A stretch of 64,000 nucleotides of DNA from Paenibacillus glycanilyticus. GTDB lineage: Bacteria; Bacillota; Bacilli; Paenibacillales; Paenibacillaceae. Under the pieces are notes generated by a model. It was given only the letters and a program-made list of their open reading frames with translations, searched no databases and was not told the DNA's origin. Positions 8,686-17,742 of the stretch are shown in pieces. Each line of letters begins with the position of its first letter. Within the stretch, counting starts at the first letter, position 1. Made by a program: the position numbers and the translations under genes. The DNA is taken from the NCBI RefSeq assembly GCF_023715145.1, contig NZ_JAMBNP010000016.1, forward strand, positions 1 through 64,000, given 5' to 3'.

Positions 8686-8733
8686 TTACATATGTTATGT
8701 ATGTAATATAGCACGAAGAAAGAGACATATCAA
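8686..8733 (-). promoter_or_regulatory. Promoter and palindromic operator of the RHH/methyltransferase operon
   Basis: On the minus strand TTGATA (8733-8728) and TATATT (8710-8705) are separated by exactly 17 bp. A perfect inverted repeat TTACATA/TATGTAA with a 7-bp spacer covers 8686-8706, touching the -10 element and the transcription start. A repressor bound there would block the promoter. Confidence 0.75.
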
Positions 8734-9156
8734 CAAAAATAAGAACGTATATTCTGGCTGCAGATTGAGCATGCTTAAATTTATTTAATGGGCATAAAGG
8801 AAAAACATTTAAATTTGGTGGAAAATTTTGCTGCGAATTTCAGGGAAGCTATATTCTTACGAAGTATCTCAGAATGGATATATAGTTATCTGTTGGGTTT
8901 TGAGAGGATTTCGAACTCTTTTATTGAATTATGGAAAATGACTTAATGACTTATGTAGGCGAGTCCAATTCCAGTAAGGTCTAAACTTGAGTTTCCTATG
9001 TTGTCGAACGAGGTCGGCGCAGAAACTGATACGCTAGGCAAGGCTCACCCCTCGCAGGTCTAAAGGAAACGTTTCCAATATAGGGTTGGGCTACTAGAAC
9101 TGTTGATGGATCTATTGAAGGACGCAGGCGGGCATTACTGACTCATGGAGGAAATC
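8734..9156. other. Intergenic region before the HrgA-like gene
   Basis: About 420 bp without a supported gene. A perfect 12-bp palindrome GGAAACGTTTCC is at 9065-9076, and the sequence AGGTCTAAA occurs twice (near 8978 and 9056). Composition changes from AT-rich to mixed near 8990. It may be a junction between acquired segments; I see no transposase or clear attachment site. Confidence 0.4.
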
Positions 9157-10080
9157 ATGAAACTAACATTTTTGACGGCAAGCGAAAAAGTCTTGACGGA
9201 AGAGCAAAAGCCACTAACAGCTAAGGAGATTTGGCAAGCTATTCTAACTCGTGGTTATGAACAATCACTTCAGACTCAAGGGAAAACCCCATGGAAGACG
9301 ATCGAATCCCAAATTCACGTGAACATGGTGAACCATCAGAATACTATATTTACAAAAGTAGGTTCAGGCCCTGTTCGGTTTGCGCTTAAAACGTTTGCCG
9401 AGCCAGCTCTCCATTATCAGGAACCAGATGAGCCGGTACTGGTTACGCCGAAATTCAACTTCATCGAGCGAGAACTGCATCTATTTCTCGCCTATTATGC
9501 ATTTACACACCTGAAGACGATTACAGAGACGGTTTATCACGAAAAGTCAACGAAGAAATCCGGCAGTGGTGAATGGCTGCATCCTGACATGGTAGGTGTC
9601 GTGTACCCAGAATGGCGGGACGAGGTAAAGGACTTGTCAAAGGCGATCGGCACAAGATCGCTGCGCCTCGTGTCCTTTGAATTGAAGCGTGAATTAAACC
9701 GGCTGAATCTTCGCGAATCGTTCTTTCAGGCGGTATCTAATTCTTCCTGGGCTAATGAAGGTTACCTGGTTGCGGCTGTTATCGAAAATGATGACGAGTT
9801 CCAAAGCGATCTCAAGCGTCTGTCCAATGCCTTTGGAATTGGTATTTTGCGGCTCAATCCAAAAGATCCGGACAACTCTGAAATGCTTTTTCCCGCTCGG
9901 ATGAAACAGGAAATCGATTGGGAAACAGTGAATGTTATGTGTAGCAAGAATCCCGATTTTCGCGACTTCGTGGTTCGTGTCCAAAAAGACTTTTTGGGCA
10001 ATGAGGTTCACACCGCAAAGTACGACCCAATACTTACCATCGAGGAACTAACCGAAAAAAGCGAGAAGTGGAACATTTAA
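9157..10080 (+). CDS. HrgA-like protein (COG2958 type) with N-terminal HARE-HTH-like domain
   Basis: The 307-residue protein starts with a winged-helix segment (LTFLTASEKVLTEEQKPLTAKEIWQAILTRG... then TPWKTIESQI) that fits the HARE-HTH domain found in restriction and chromatin proteins. The rest matches COG2958/HrgA proteins: HPDMVGVVYPEWRDEV, LVSFELKREL and WANEGYLVAAV resemble a degenerate PD-(D/E)XK fold (D...E-x-K). HrgA was named in Helicobacter for replacing a restriction endonuclease gene. ATG 9157 is preferred because GGAGG lies 6 bases upstream; the ATG at 9145 overlaps that site. It lies next to the methyltransferase locus, divergent from it, and may be an additional restriction or accessory component. 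Confidence 0.7.
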   Translation: MKLTFLTASEKVLTEEQKPLTAKEIWQAILTRGYEQSLQTQGKTPWKTIESQIHVNMVNHQNTIFTKVGSGPVRFALKTFAEPALHYQEPDEPVLVTPKFNFIERELHLFLAYYAFTHLKTITETVYHEKSTKKSGSGEWLHPDMVGVVYPEWRDEVKDLSKAIGTRSLRLVSFELKRELNRLNLRESFFQAVSNSSWANEGYLVAAVIENDDEFQSDLKRLSNAFGIGILRLNPKDPDNSEMLFPARMKQEIDWETVNVMCSKNPDFRDFVVRVQKDFLGNEVHTAKYDPILTIEELTEKSEKWNI

Positions 10081-10423
10081 TGTGTTATTGGCTTCCCTCA
10101 AAAGTTCATTCAATAGTTCCCGGCGCATAATGCTTAAGGAGATTGAACCATTCATAGCTTGGTGGAGATTAAGGTATCCTCAATTTACGAACTAATTTAG
10201 TGGCTTCTGTGATTGGGGACGAAATGGGGACGAAAGCTATCATTTTCGATAGAACAGCAACCAAACGCAGCAACACTAGAGTTGAGAAAATACTTATAAA
10301 TCAAGGATTTAGCATACCACGATGGATGGCAATCAAATAAGCAATGTTCCCGCATACGGAACATGTATACGTTTTGTTCGGCAATTACTATTTTTATGTA
10401 ATAGCAGATGGCTATCACTTCAG
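10081..10423. other. Intergenic region, right edge of the AT-rich island
   Basis: No supported gene. A GTG-started frame of 46 codons at 10200-10340 has no clear ribosome site and no recognised motif. The region marks the change from the acquired-looking left part to the GC-richer core. Confidence 0.4.
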
Positions 10424-10468
10424 AATAAATTGGATGCCACTTCCTGATGAAGTGGCATCCAATTTATT
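10424..10468. terminator. Long perfect hairpin terminator after the GH59-like gene
   Basis: Two perfect 20-bp arms (10424-10443 and 10449-10468) enclose a 5-base loop and start one base from the stop codon of the leftward mega-enzyme gene. The outer part is AT-rich. It can end transcription from the right and shields the island genes on the left. Confidence 0.8.
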
Positions 10469-10469
10469 T

Positions 10470-13400
10470 CTACAATAGCTTAATCAAATTCTTCATCACC
10501 TGCGCGCCTTCAGCGCGGGTCATAAGGTCTTGCGGAGCAAACAAATTACTGTTGCGGCCTTTAATCAAGCCAAGCTCCTGCGCAAGTCCGGCAGCATTTT
10601 GTGCCCAAGCACTGATTCTGCTACCATCCGCAAATGTTGCAGCACCATTCGCAACATCCGCCTGTTTACCCTTCACATACTCATAAGCCCGAACGGCCAT
10701 GATGGCCATTTCTTCACGGGTAATGGCATCGTTAGGTGCGAACATATTGGAGCTACGACCCATTACGATACTAGCTTTGCTAACTGCCCCAATGTAGCCG
10801 GCGTACCAAGCATCGGCTTTCACATCGAGGAAGGTAGCGGATCCATCGACTACTTCGAGCCCTAGTGCCCGAGCAATCATAGCGGCAAATTCGGCACGAG
10901 TGACAATGCCTTCTGGATTAAACAGAGTGTCGCTGACACCAGTGACAATGTGCTTGGCAGCCATTTGCTGAATGACATCATGTGCCCAGAAGGCTGGGCT
11001 GAGGTCGGTGAACGACTTGTCGTATTCCAGCACGGCATATCGCGAGAAGTGCTTAACATAAGTTGTCATCACTCCATCTGATAATGTGCCGCCAACATAT
11101 CGCAAAGCTCCGTTCGCTGCGATGTAGTACACGCCAAGCAGATCAGTTTTCGCATTTGGATCAACGGTGAATGTAAGCTTCAATGGCTTCTCGAATGCTG
11201 ATACCGGCACGACTGCACCATCTGCTCCGATAACCGACAAGCTTAAATCATAGACCGTGCTTGCTATTGTCAGCTTTACTGTACCATTAACAGCTTTGTT
11301 GTTAATAAAATTATTCATTTCACTGTTCGGCACCTTAACGGCAGTGAAGCTGATTTTTGCTCCAGATGCTTGCACACCTGTTACAACACCAATGATCCCG
11401 GCCAGATCATCCTTCGTAAACGAAATAGTCATGCCATCCATAACAAGCTTCAAGGTGTTGTTGCCCACAAGCTGAACGACATTGCTAGGGAACTGAACCG
11501 TATTCTTACCATTAGCTACAGTGACAGTAATCGTACCCGAAACCGCATTTTGCAGATCTGCACTCGTCAGAACCTGTGTAGTTGCAGGAACTGTTGGTTC
11601 AGATGGCGTTGGATTGGTTACGACTGGCGGCTGTACCCGCTCCGCTACAATAACCGTTCTAGTTACTTCATCGGCAGCATTACCGGCAGCATCAGATACG
11701 TTGTAGTGAAAGGTGTAAGTGCCAGCGACGGAAGTATCCAGCGTTGTGCCGTCATTGACGTTGTTCGTAATGGTCGTCACAATCTGGTCGGTAATATCTC
11801 CATCGCGATCGTCAGATGCGGTAGCCCCAGCATCTGTGTAGCTAGCTCCATTCGCCAGATTAACAGTGGCATCGCCAAGTAACGTGATAACTGGCTTAAC
11901 TATATCCGGATCCTCGCTCACAACAACAGTTCTAGTCACTTCATCCGCTGCATTGCCCGCAGCATCACTCACGTTGTAGTGGAAGGTGTAAGTACCGGCC
12001 ACGGAAGTATCTAGTGTAGCTTCGTCATTCACGTCGTTCGTAATCGTCGTAACGATACTTCCAGTAAGGTCGCCATCCCAATCATCCTGTGCTGTAGCGC
12101 CCGCATCGGTATATTCGGCGCCGATTGGCAGGTTAACGACGGCATCTCCGTTCAAGGAGATAACCGGTTTAATGGTATCTTTTGCTGCAATAACTCCCTC
12201 AGAAGCCGCAGTATCTTTCGCAAGTCCCTTCGACAATTGAATGGTAAAGCTGAAGCTGCCGTTGTTATCTTCGGTTGCGGCCTGGAAGGCATCCAGCGTA
12301 ATGCTATCAACGGAAGCGCCGGTTGCACTTAACCCATCCAAGCCCTGGATCGCATCCTCAAGCCATGCCTTCACTTCATCCTCCGAGTTTGCCGTCACTT
12401 TCTTGACTGTATAATTACCCGCTTCAATAATGCTCTTCACAGTCTCGAGAGCCTGCACATCCGCAGGGTCCGCAATCCGTTTCGCAACACCAAGATAGCT
12501 AATTAATGCTGCTTGGTTGCCGGTATACGTGTTGTTAATCGAATAAGTGACCGTGCTGTCGACAGGCAGGGTGAAATCATAGGTCACCGTTGTGCCGTCA
12601 GCTCCAGGGATAAGACCGGTACGTACAGGCAATGTGACATTATTGTTGTCTTCATCCTTGTAGCTCAAGGTCATATCCATCGTCCTGTTTGTGTTATTCC
12701 ACCAGTCGCGATGGAAGGAAGTAATGGTATAGTCGCCTGCGGCTAATGGAAGGACGTAGCCGAGCGGGTTGTTCATGGTGTCGGAGCCGTAAACCCCGGT
12801 CTGGCTTTTATCGGTTGCAACGACTGCACCTGTAAGAGTCTTATACTTGTAGTTCGCATCGGTAGGCGTATGGCCCCAGACGGTATCGCCAGTGGAAGGC
12901 TGATCGGCTGCATTATTAAGCAGAGCATCTCCCACTAAAGCTTTGATGACATTATACGGTGGCGTTGTTGTGCTCTCCGATACTCCAGGATCAAGGAAAT
13001 AGATTAGGTTGTCAGGAACAACTTCGACCTGCACGTTAATGGACAGATGGATGCCGCCGACAATTTCACCGGTCACTTGTACGCTGGAGTATGGCGTATT
13101 GAAGCGCTCCGGCGTGTTGTTCAGCCAATGAACCGCTGCGTCCGCATCCGTTGTTCCGTCCGCCAGCGTGACTTTTACGGTATCCGGAAGTCCCGTAACG
13201 GCTTGGCCGGCTCGAGTTGCTACCATCGTTGGGTACGTACCCGTGACGGCCACCGGTTGTGTCCGCAGCTTAAGTGCGCCGGATACATCCTTCAAATTGT
13301 TCAAGGCAAGGTCTACTTTATATTGCGTAGCCGCTTCGTCGGCCAGAACCGCTTGCGCAGCTTCCAATGCCGCCGTAAAAGCTTCCCATTCCGTTGGCAT

Positions 13401-16400
13401 GTAATCCGCTTCTGAATATCCGCTGACTTCAGTGATGAAGTCGGCGAGAGCAGCCTTGGATACCGTTCCGTATACCTCTCCCAAAATATCGATCGCATCG
13501 ATGGAGAAGCTGCCGTCCTTCACGGCGACTCTCAGCGTATGAGGGCCGTAGCTTAAGCCTTCATAGGAATACGAGTCCGTCCGATTGACCGTAGCGGCAG
13601 GAATCGCAGCGTTAGTTCCTACAAGCTTATCGTCCACAGCAACATCAATCGTTGCTGCTCCGGTATCGCCTACGAGACGGAATCCGGTACCCGTAAACGG
13701 CAGTTCAAAAGAAGTCGGATCCGCTGCACCCGCGGTTACGACGGCTTTCTCAATGGATAGGAAGTTGCCGCTGCCGGATGCCGCGGCGGTTTTGACGATT
13801 TTGACATTATGCACGCCAGGCGCAAGGCCGCTGATCTGATAGATAAGCTGGCTGCTGCTGTTATTGTCGTAGGCTTTGCTCGTAACAACTCTCTTCGAAG
13901 CGTCATGATTATAGCCCGTTCCAAAATCGTCCAAGTACACGTCCATCCGGACAACCGCGTTGGTGCCTTGCCCTTGGCCGTATACGGAAACGCCGGTCCC
14001 GTTAAAGGTGAGGGAGGCATAGCTGCCCGTCTCGCCGGCCCATGCATTGGTGCTGTTCGAGCTCCAGGCTGCGGTATTGCCTTCGTTCTTCACCATATAC
14101 CAACGGTTCAACGTACCTTCTATCTTGGAGGTGCTGCTGAACATAATGCTTGTTCCGCTGGTGGAGATCGTCCGGTTCAACCGGCCTGCGCCGCCGGATA
14201 AGCTATGCGCCCACGGGAAGCTGCCCTCGTGATAAGTCACGCGGGAATCCAGATCATCGACCCGCTCCGTTGCGTAAGGCACATAACCGTTAACGGCTTC
14301 AACCTTCAGGTTGTCGAAAACGGATTGCTTCAGGCTCGTTTGAATCATCACCTGACCGGAGAGCGGAGCCCCGCTGGCCGTGTCGTTGTAGGTGGTTACA
14401 ACCTTGCCGTCAAGGGATGCGGTGATAAATTGGCTGGTCCCTTTAATCGAAATACGGTGCCATTTGGAAGCATCGAACCCTGTTAAAGTGCCGCTTGCAA
14501 CCGTTGCGGTTAAGCGGATCAGGCGCCATGTTCCATCGGTGTAAACTCGGAATTTATAACCGGACTCCGAATCGGAGGTGGTGCCGTTCAACTTATGGCG
14601 CATGCCGATCGCGACATAGTTATCACCAGTATGGGTTGGGTCCTGATCCATCTTGAAGTCGATGGAGGTCTCATAGTTCGCCCAGCGTTCATCGCCAAGC
14701 ACCGTATACGAGAATGGCGTTGTCGCCCAAGTGCCCGGCTTGTTGCCGGAGTAGATCATCTGCTTCATGCCGTTGGAACCGTCCTGGCCGATGCCCGGAT
14801 AGACCTCGAAGGCACCGCCTTGGTCGGCGGTATAACGAGGCGTGCCGCCGCGGCGCTCGATATAGCTGAGACCATTGCTGTCCGCCGGATAATCGGCGTA
14901 TTCGAAATCATCCTCGTACAGGACGGCCGGATTGCTTCCGTCAACATCCAGCACGGATTGCTTCGGAATATCGTTATTGCGTGTGTATGGCGTGCGCGGA
15001 TTGCCCGTATTCGGGTTTACCGTCGTGCTTGTCACGCTGACCATGGAATGCGGTTTGACCGTAAGGGTATACGAATACACGTCTCCATTATCGGTTGAAG
15101 CAAGGTTAGTAAGCTGCTTGTACCAGTTGGCGTCATAAGCCTGACCGGCGTCGGCTCCGCGTGTTTCCCATACCTGAAGCGGGTTTCCGGCATTGGCGAT
15201 ATTTTTCTTCACGTCGAATTGGTACTCGGCTACCCGATCGCTGTCATTAACCATCACGACGGAGAAGTCCTTCTTATCCGGACTGACAAAAGCAAGGCGG
15301 TTATATTCCGCTCCGGCCGCATTGCCTTCCATCTCGCTGTTGCCGCGGCTGCCAATGACGCCAAGGCTTGCGTTCGGAATATACATCCAGTCATTGGCGG
15401 CGAATTGCGTAAACTGCATCACCGTCTGGATACCCACGTCTGGAACATAGTAGCCGGACCATGGATCTCTTGCTCCGATCAGCTCTTTGCTGCTATACGG
15501 AGCACCGCTGTAGAACGCGCCAATCGCGGGCTGGAACATGTAATGCGTTCGTTTGCCCTGCGTGTACATGCCGATAAAGCGGCCTGCCACGTCCAGCGCG
15601 CTGGCGACGCCGCCGAATTTTTCATCCGAATTGGCACGGTACTTGGCGAATGTCTGAGGCGCTACGCCTTCACTGTACCAGACTTCCTTCTGGTTCTGCT
15701 CGTTGACCTTCAAGTAGTCGGCGCTGGTTGCCATGTTATAGTGATAAGCCATTACGTCCACGGCATTCATCAGATCCGGGTCCGCGAGCATGCGGGTTGG
15801 GATGTTGAGGGAAGCATTTTCGTCGGAAGCGATAATCTTGATCTTGTCATAGTTAGGGAACTCCGCATCGCTGCGCATGCGGTTGGCGAACCACTTGATG
15901 AAGTTCACGTTAGGAGTGCCGGTCTCGTTGCGGTCCGGGTTAATGTAGTCGAGGTCGTAGCCGTAGGTGTTATGAATGGCGATAGCGGTATCCTTGTACC
16001 ACTTGTACATTCTCTCGTAAGCGGTTAGTGTAGCGGGCTGGGAAGGGTCGGTATTGCCGTCGCTCCAGGGCTGTACCCAGCCTGGCTGCGTCCAGCGGAG
16101 GATGCTGACTTTGATGTCGGGATTGATCGTCTTGGCATCGGCTGCGAATAGGTAGCCGGCTCCTCGGCGAACATTGGCTTCTTCATCAGCCGACCGCTTG
16201 GTAGCGGGCTCGGTACCGGAGGAGGTATTGGAGTCGTTGCCCATCTCAATCTTAATATCGTTGATGCCAGCGCCGGAGTCTGGATTGAATAAGAGATTCA
16301 TCATTTCCCAATACTGGTCGGGATGCTCTTCCTTATAATCCAGCAGCAGGCGGGAGGTATTGTTGGCGGACACAAGGCCGTAGCCTTTGAACGTATTGGC

Positions 16401-16550
16401 AGGGTTGGTATCGGCGGCTTCGCCGTCAATGGTAACCACGGTTGGCGCCGATTCGGCGGCAGCAGACGGGGCAGCGGAGATCAGTGGTATAGCGAGAACA
16501 AGCGCTAGAACAAATGAAAGGCTTTTTTGAAGCGGATTGCTTATCTTCAT
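10470..16550 (-). CDS. Secreted GH59-like galactosidase with lectin-like, Ig-like and three SLH domains
   Basis: The 2,026-residue protein starts at ATG 16550 (AAGGAG upstream; signal peptide MKISNPLQKSL... to about residue 33); a 78-codon upstream extension has no signal or ribosome site. Residues 50-540 resemble family GH59 galactocerebrosidases: FKGYGLVSANNTSRLLLDY, INDIKIEMGNDSN, with candidate acid/base E209 (NPDRNET) and nucleophile E294 (WYSEG). A lectin-like beta-sandwich pair follows, then a FIVAR-like helical repeat, an Ig-like module, two near-identical DUF5011 Ig repeats, and three SLH repeats at the C-terminus that bind cell-wall polymer. Expected role: release of galactose or a related sugar from plant or glycolipid material at the cell surface. 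The substrate is not certain. It is divergent from the xylanase gene, and a cre site in its leader suggests carbon catabolite control. Confidence 0.85.
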   Translation of the reverse strand: MKISNPLQKSLSFVLALVLAIPLISAAPSAAAESAPTVVTIDGEAADTNPANTFKGYGLVSANNTSRLLLDYKEEHPDQYWEMMNLLFNPDSGAGINDIKIEMGNDSNTSSGTEPATKRSADEEANVRRGAGYLFAADAKTINPDIKVSILRWTQPGWVQPWSDGNTDPSQPATLTAYERMYKWYKDTAIAIHNTYGYDLDYINPDRNETGTPNVNFIKWFANRMRSDAEFPNYDKIKIIASDENASLNIPTRMLADPDLMNAVDVMAYHYNMATSADYLKVNEQNQKEVWYSEGVAPQTFAKYRANSDEKFGGVASALDVAGRFIGMYTQGKRTHYMFQPAIGAFYSGAPYSSKELIGARDPWSGYYVPDVGIQTVMQFTQFAANDWMYIPNASLGVIGSRGNSEMEGNAAGAEYNRLAFVSPDKKDFSVVMVNDSDRVAEYQFDVKKNIANAGNPLQVWETRGADAGQAYDANWYKQLTNLASTDNGDVYSYTLTVKPHSMVSVTSTTVNPNTGNPRTPYTRNNDIPKQSVLDVDGSNPAVLYEDDFEYADYPADSNGLSYIERRGGTPRYTADQGGAFEVYPGIGQDGSNGMKQMIYSGNKPGTWATTPFSYTVLGDERWANYETSIDFKMDQDPTHTGDNYVAIGMRHKLNGTTSDSESGYKFRVYTDGTWRLIRLTATVASGTLTGFDASKWHRISIKGTSQFITASLDGKVVTTYNDTASGAPLSGQVMIQTSLKQSVFDNLKVEAVNGYVPYATERVDDLDSRVTYHEGSFPWAHSLSGGAGRLNRTISTSGTSIMFSSTSKIEGTLNRWYMVKNEGNTAAWSSNSTNAWAGETGSYASLTFNGTGVSVYGQGQGTNAVVRMDVYLDDFGTGYNHDASKRVVTSKAYDNNSSSQLIYQISGLAPGVHNVKIVKTAAASGSGNFLSIEKAVVTAGAADPTSFELPFTGTGFRLVGDTGAATIDVAVDDKLVGTNAAIPAATVNRTDSYSYEGLSYGPHTLRVAVKDGSFSIDAIDILGEVYGTVSKAALADFITEVSGYSEADYMPTEWEAFTAALEAAQAVLADEAATQYKVDLALNNLKDVSGALKLRTQPVAVTGTYPTMVATRAGQAVTGLPDTVKVTLADGTTDADAAVHWLNNTPERFNTPYSSVQVTGEIVGGIHLSINVQVEVVPDNLIYFLDPGVSESTTTPPYNVIKALVGDALLNNAADQPSTGDTVWGHTPTDANYKYKTLTGAVVATDKSQTGVYGSDTMNNPLGYVLPLAAGDYTITSFHRDWWNNTNRTMDMTLSYKDEDNNNVTLPVRTGLIPGADGTTVTYDFTLPVDSTVTYSINNTYTGNQAALISYLGVAKRIADPADVQALETVKSIIEAGNYTVKKVTANSEDEVKAWLEDAIQGLDGLSATGASVDSITLDAFQAATEDNNGSFSFTIQLSKGLAKDTAASEGVIAAKDTIKPVISLNGDAVVNLPIGAEYTDAGATAQDDWDGDLTGSIVTTITNDVNDEATLDTSVAGTYTFHYNVSDAAGNAADEVTRTVVVSEDPDIVKPVITLLGDATVNLANGASYTDAGATASDDRDGDITDQIVTTITNNVNDGTTLDTSVAGTYTFHYNVSDAAGNAADEVTRTVIVAERVQPPVVTNPTPSEPTVPATTQVLTSADLQNAVSGTITVTVANGKNTVQFPSNVVQLVGNNTLKLVMDGMTISFTKDDLAGIIGVVTGVQASGAKISFTAVKVPNSEMNNFINNKAVNGTVKLTIASTVYDLSLSVIGADGAVVPVSAFEKPLKLTFTVDPNAKTDLLGVYYIAANGALRYVGGTLSDGVMTTYVKHFSRYAVLEYDKSFTDLSPAFWAHDVIQQMAAKHIVTGVSDTLFNPEGIVTRAEFAAMIARALGLEVVDGSATFLDVKADAWYAGYIGAVSKASIVMGRSSNMFAPNDAITREEMAIMAVRAYEYVKGKQADVANGAATFADGSRISAWAQNAAGLAQELGLIKGRNSNLFAPQDLMTRAEGAQVMKNLIKLL

Positions 16551-16690
16551 TACCTGCTCACTCCTTAATGGACGATGGTCATGCTGTAAGGTGTCTCGTC
16601 TAAGATGTGATGGTGAATGCGTATGCCAAGCAATGGCTCGCTGATGTTCCCCCTTCCGTATTCGATTACGCCGCTTTATTATAGAAAAGT

Positions 16691-16705
16691 TTGGAAGCGT
16701 ATTCA
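16691..16705 (-). promoter_or_regulatory. cre site (CcpA) in the leader of the GH59-like gene
   Basis: TTGGAAGCGTATTCA matches every fixed position of the Gram-positive cre consensus WTGNAANCGNWNNCW. It lies about 140 bp before the start codon of the SLH galactosidase, consistent with repression by CcpA in the presence of preferred sugars. Confidence 0.65.
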
Positions 16706-16825
16706 TCCAATTAATTTTACATGTAATGAAACTATCTTTACCTCTTGCAGAAGTGCCCCAAAAAATAAAAATACTTACATACAAGTTAAATCCAAGGGGG
16801 ATAACCCTTTAATTTGATCCTTATT

Positions 16826-16849
16826 ATGAAAGCGTTTTCTCTCTATAAT
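16826..16849 (+). promoter_or_regulatory. cre site and -10 element upstream of the xylanase gene
   Basis: ATGAAAGCGTTTTCT (16826-16840) is a perfect match to the cre consensus. TATAAT follows at 16844-16849, so bound CcpA would cover the promoter. The -35 is poor. The leader to the xylanase start is about 150 bases long, and I see no defined structure in it. Confidence 0.65.
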
Positions 16850-17002
16850 CTTGTTCAGAAGGAGGTGGCAGCCGAGGCTTAGCAGAGAGGGTCAGACACA
16901 ATAACAATCTACTTCATAGAGAATCAGCGCGCAGAGATGATTCACGTTAAGTCGTAGGTACAATGTTGTGACAAGCCATATCAAAATCCCAGGAGGTAGA
17001 TT

Positions 17003-17638
17003 ATGTTTAAGTTGAAAAAGAAGGTTATGACAGCAGTACTGGCAGCATCCATGAGTATCGGTTTATTCGCGGCAACGGCAAATGCGGCAACAGACTACTG
17101 GCAGAACTGGACGGACGGCGGCGGAACGGTGAACGCGGTTAACGGTTCCGGCGGCAACTACAGCGTGAATTGGTCGAATACCGGCAACTTCGTAGTAGGC
17201 AAAGGCTGGAATACCGGCTCCGCATCCCGGGTAATCAACTATAACGCGGGTGTATGGGCGCCAAGCGGTAACGGCTATCTGACCCTTTATGGATGGACAA
17301 GAAACTCTCTGATCGAATATTACGTGGTAGACAGCTGGGGTACTTACCGGCCTACCGGTACTTATAAAGGAACAGTGAGCAGCGACGGCGGCACCTACGA
17401 CATCTACACCACGCAACGCGTCAACGCCCCTTCCATTGATGGAACGGCTACCTTCACGCAGTACTGGAGCGTACGTCAATCGAAGAGAGCAACCGGCAGC
17501 AACGTCGCCATCACCTTCAGCAACCACGTTAACGCTTGGAAGAGCAAAGGCATGAACCTGGGCAGCAGCTGGTCCTACCAGGTGCTCGCAACTGAAGGCT
17601 ACCAAAGCAGCGGCAGCTCGAACGTAACGGTGTGGTAA
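17003..17638 (+). CDS. xynA: Endo-1,4-beta-xylanase, family GH11
   Basis: The 211-residue secreted enzyme has a Sec signal peptide (about 28 residues, cleaved after NANA) and a single GH11 beta-jelly-roll domain, the usual size for B. subtilis-type XynA. The catalytic pair is E105 (SLIEYYVVDSWG) and E198 (LATEGYQSSG). The thumb-loop region with PSIDGTATFTQYWSVRQ is intact. It cuts internal beta-1,4 bonds in xylan. AGGAGG at 16991-16996 is 6 bases before the ATG. A cre site overlaps its promoter region and a terminator follows at 17680-17710, so it is probably transcribed alone. Confidence 0.97.
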   Translation: MFKLKKKVMTAVLAASMSIGLFAATANAATDYWQNWTDGGGTVNAVNGSGGNYSVNWSNTGNFVVGKGWNTGSASRVINYNAGVWAPSGNGYLTLYGWTRNSLIEYYVVDSWGTYRPTGTYKGTVSSDGGTYDIYTTQRVNAPSIDGTATFTQYWSVRQSKRATGSNVAITFSNHVNAWKSKGMNLGSSWSYQVLATEGYQSSGSSNVTVW

Positions 17639-17679
17639 TTCAAGTTGCCCATTATTGAAAATTTCATTTAGCTATTGTA

Positions 17680-17710
17680 AAGGCCGGCCGGTCTCCCAGA
17701 CGGCGGCCTT
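17680..17710 (+). terminator. Terminator after xynA
   Basis: AAGGCCG (17680-17686) pairs with CGGCCTT (17704-17710), with additional pairing possible inside. Only a weak T-tract follows. Confidence 0.55.
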
Positions 17711-17742
17711 CCCTATTTCCATCGTTTAAAGGAGATAACGTT

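Noticed and set aside
10197..10418. Minus-strand 73-codon frame and a plus-strand 46-codon frame (10200-10340)
   Set aside because: No ribosome site for either, no recognised motif, and the region is a composition boundary; not enough to call a gene.
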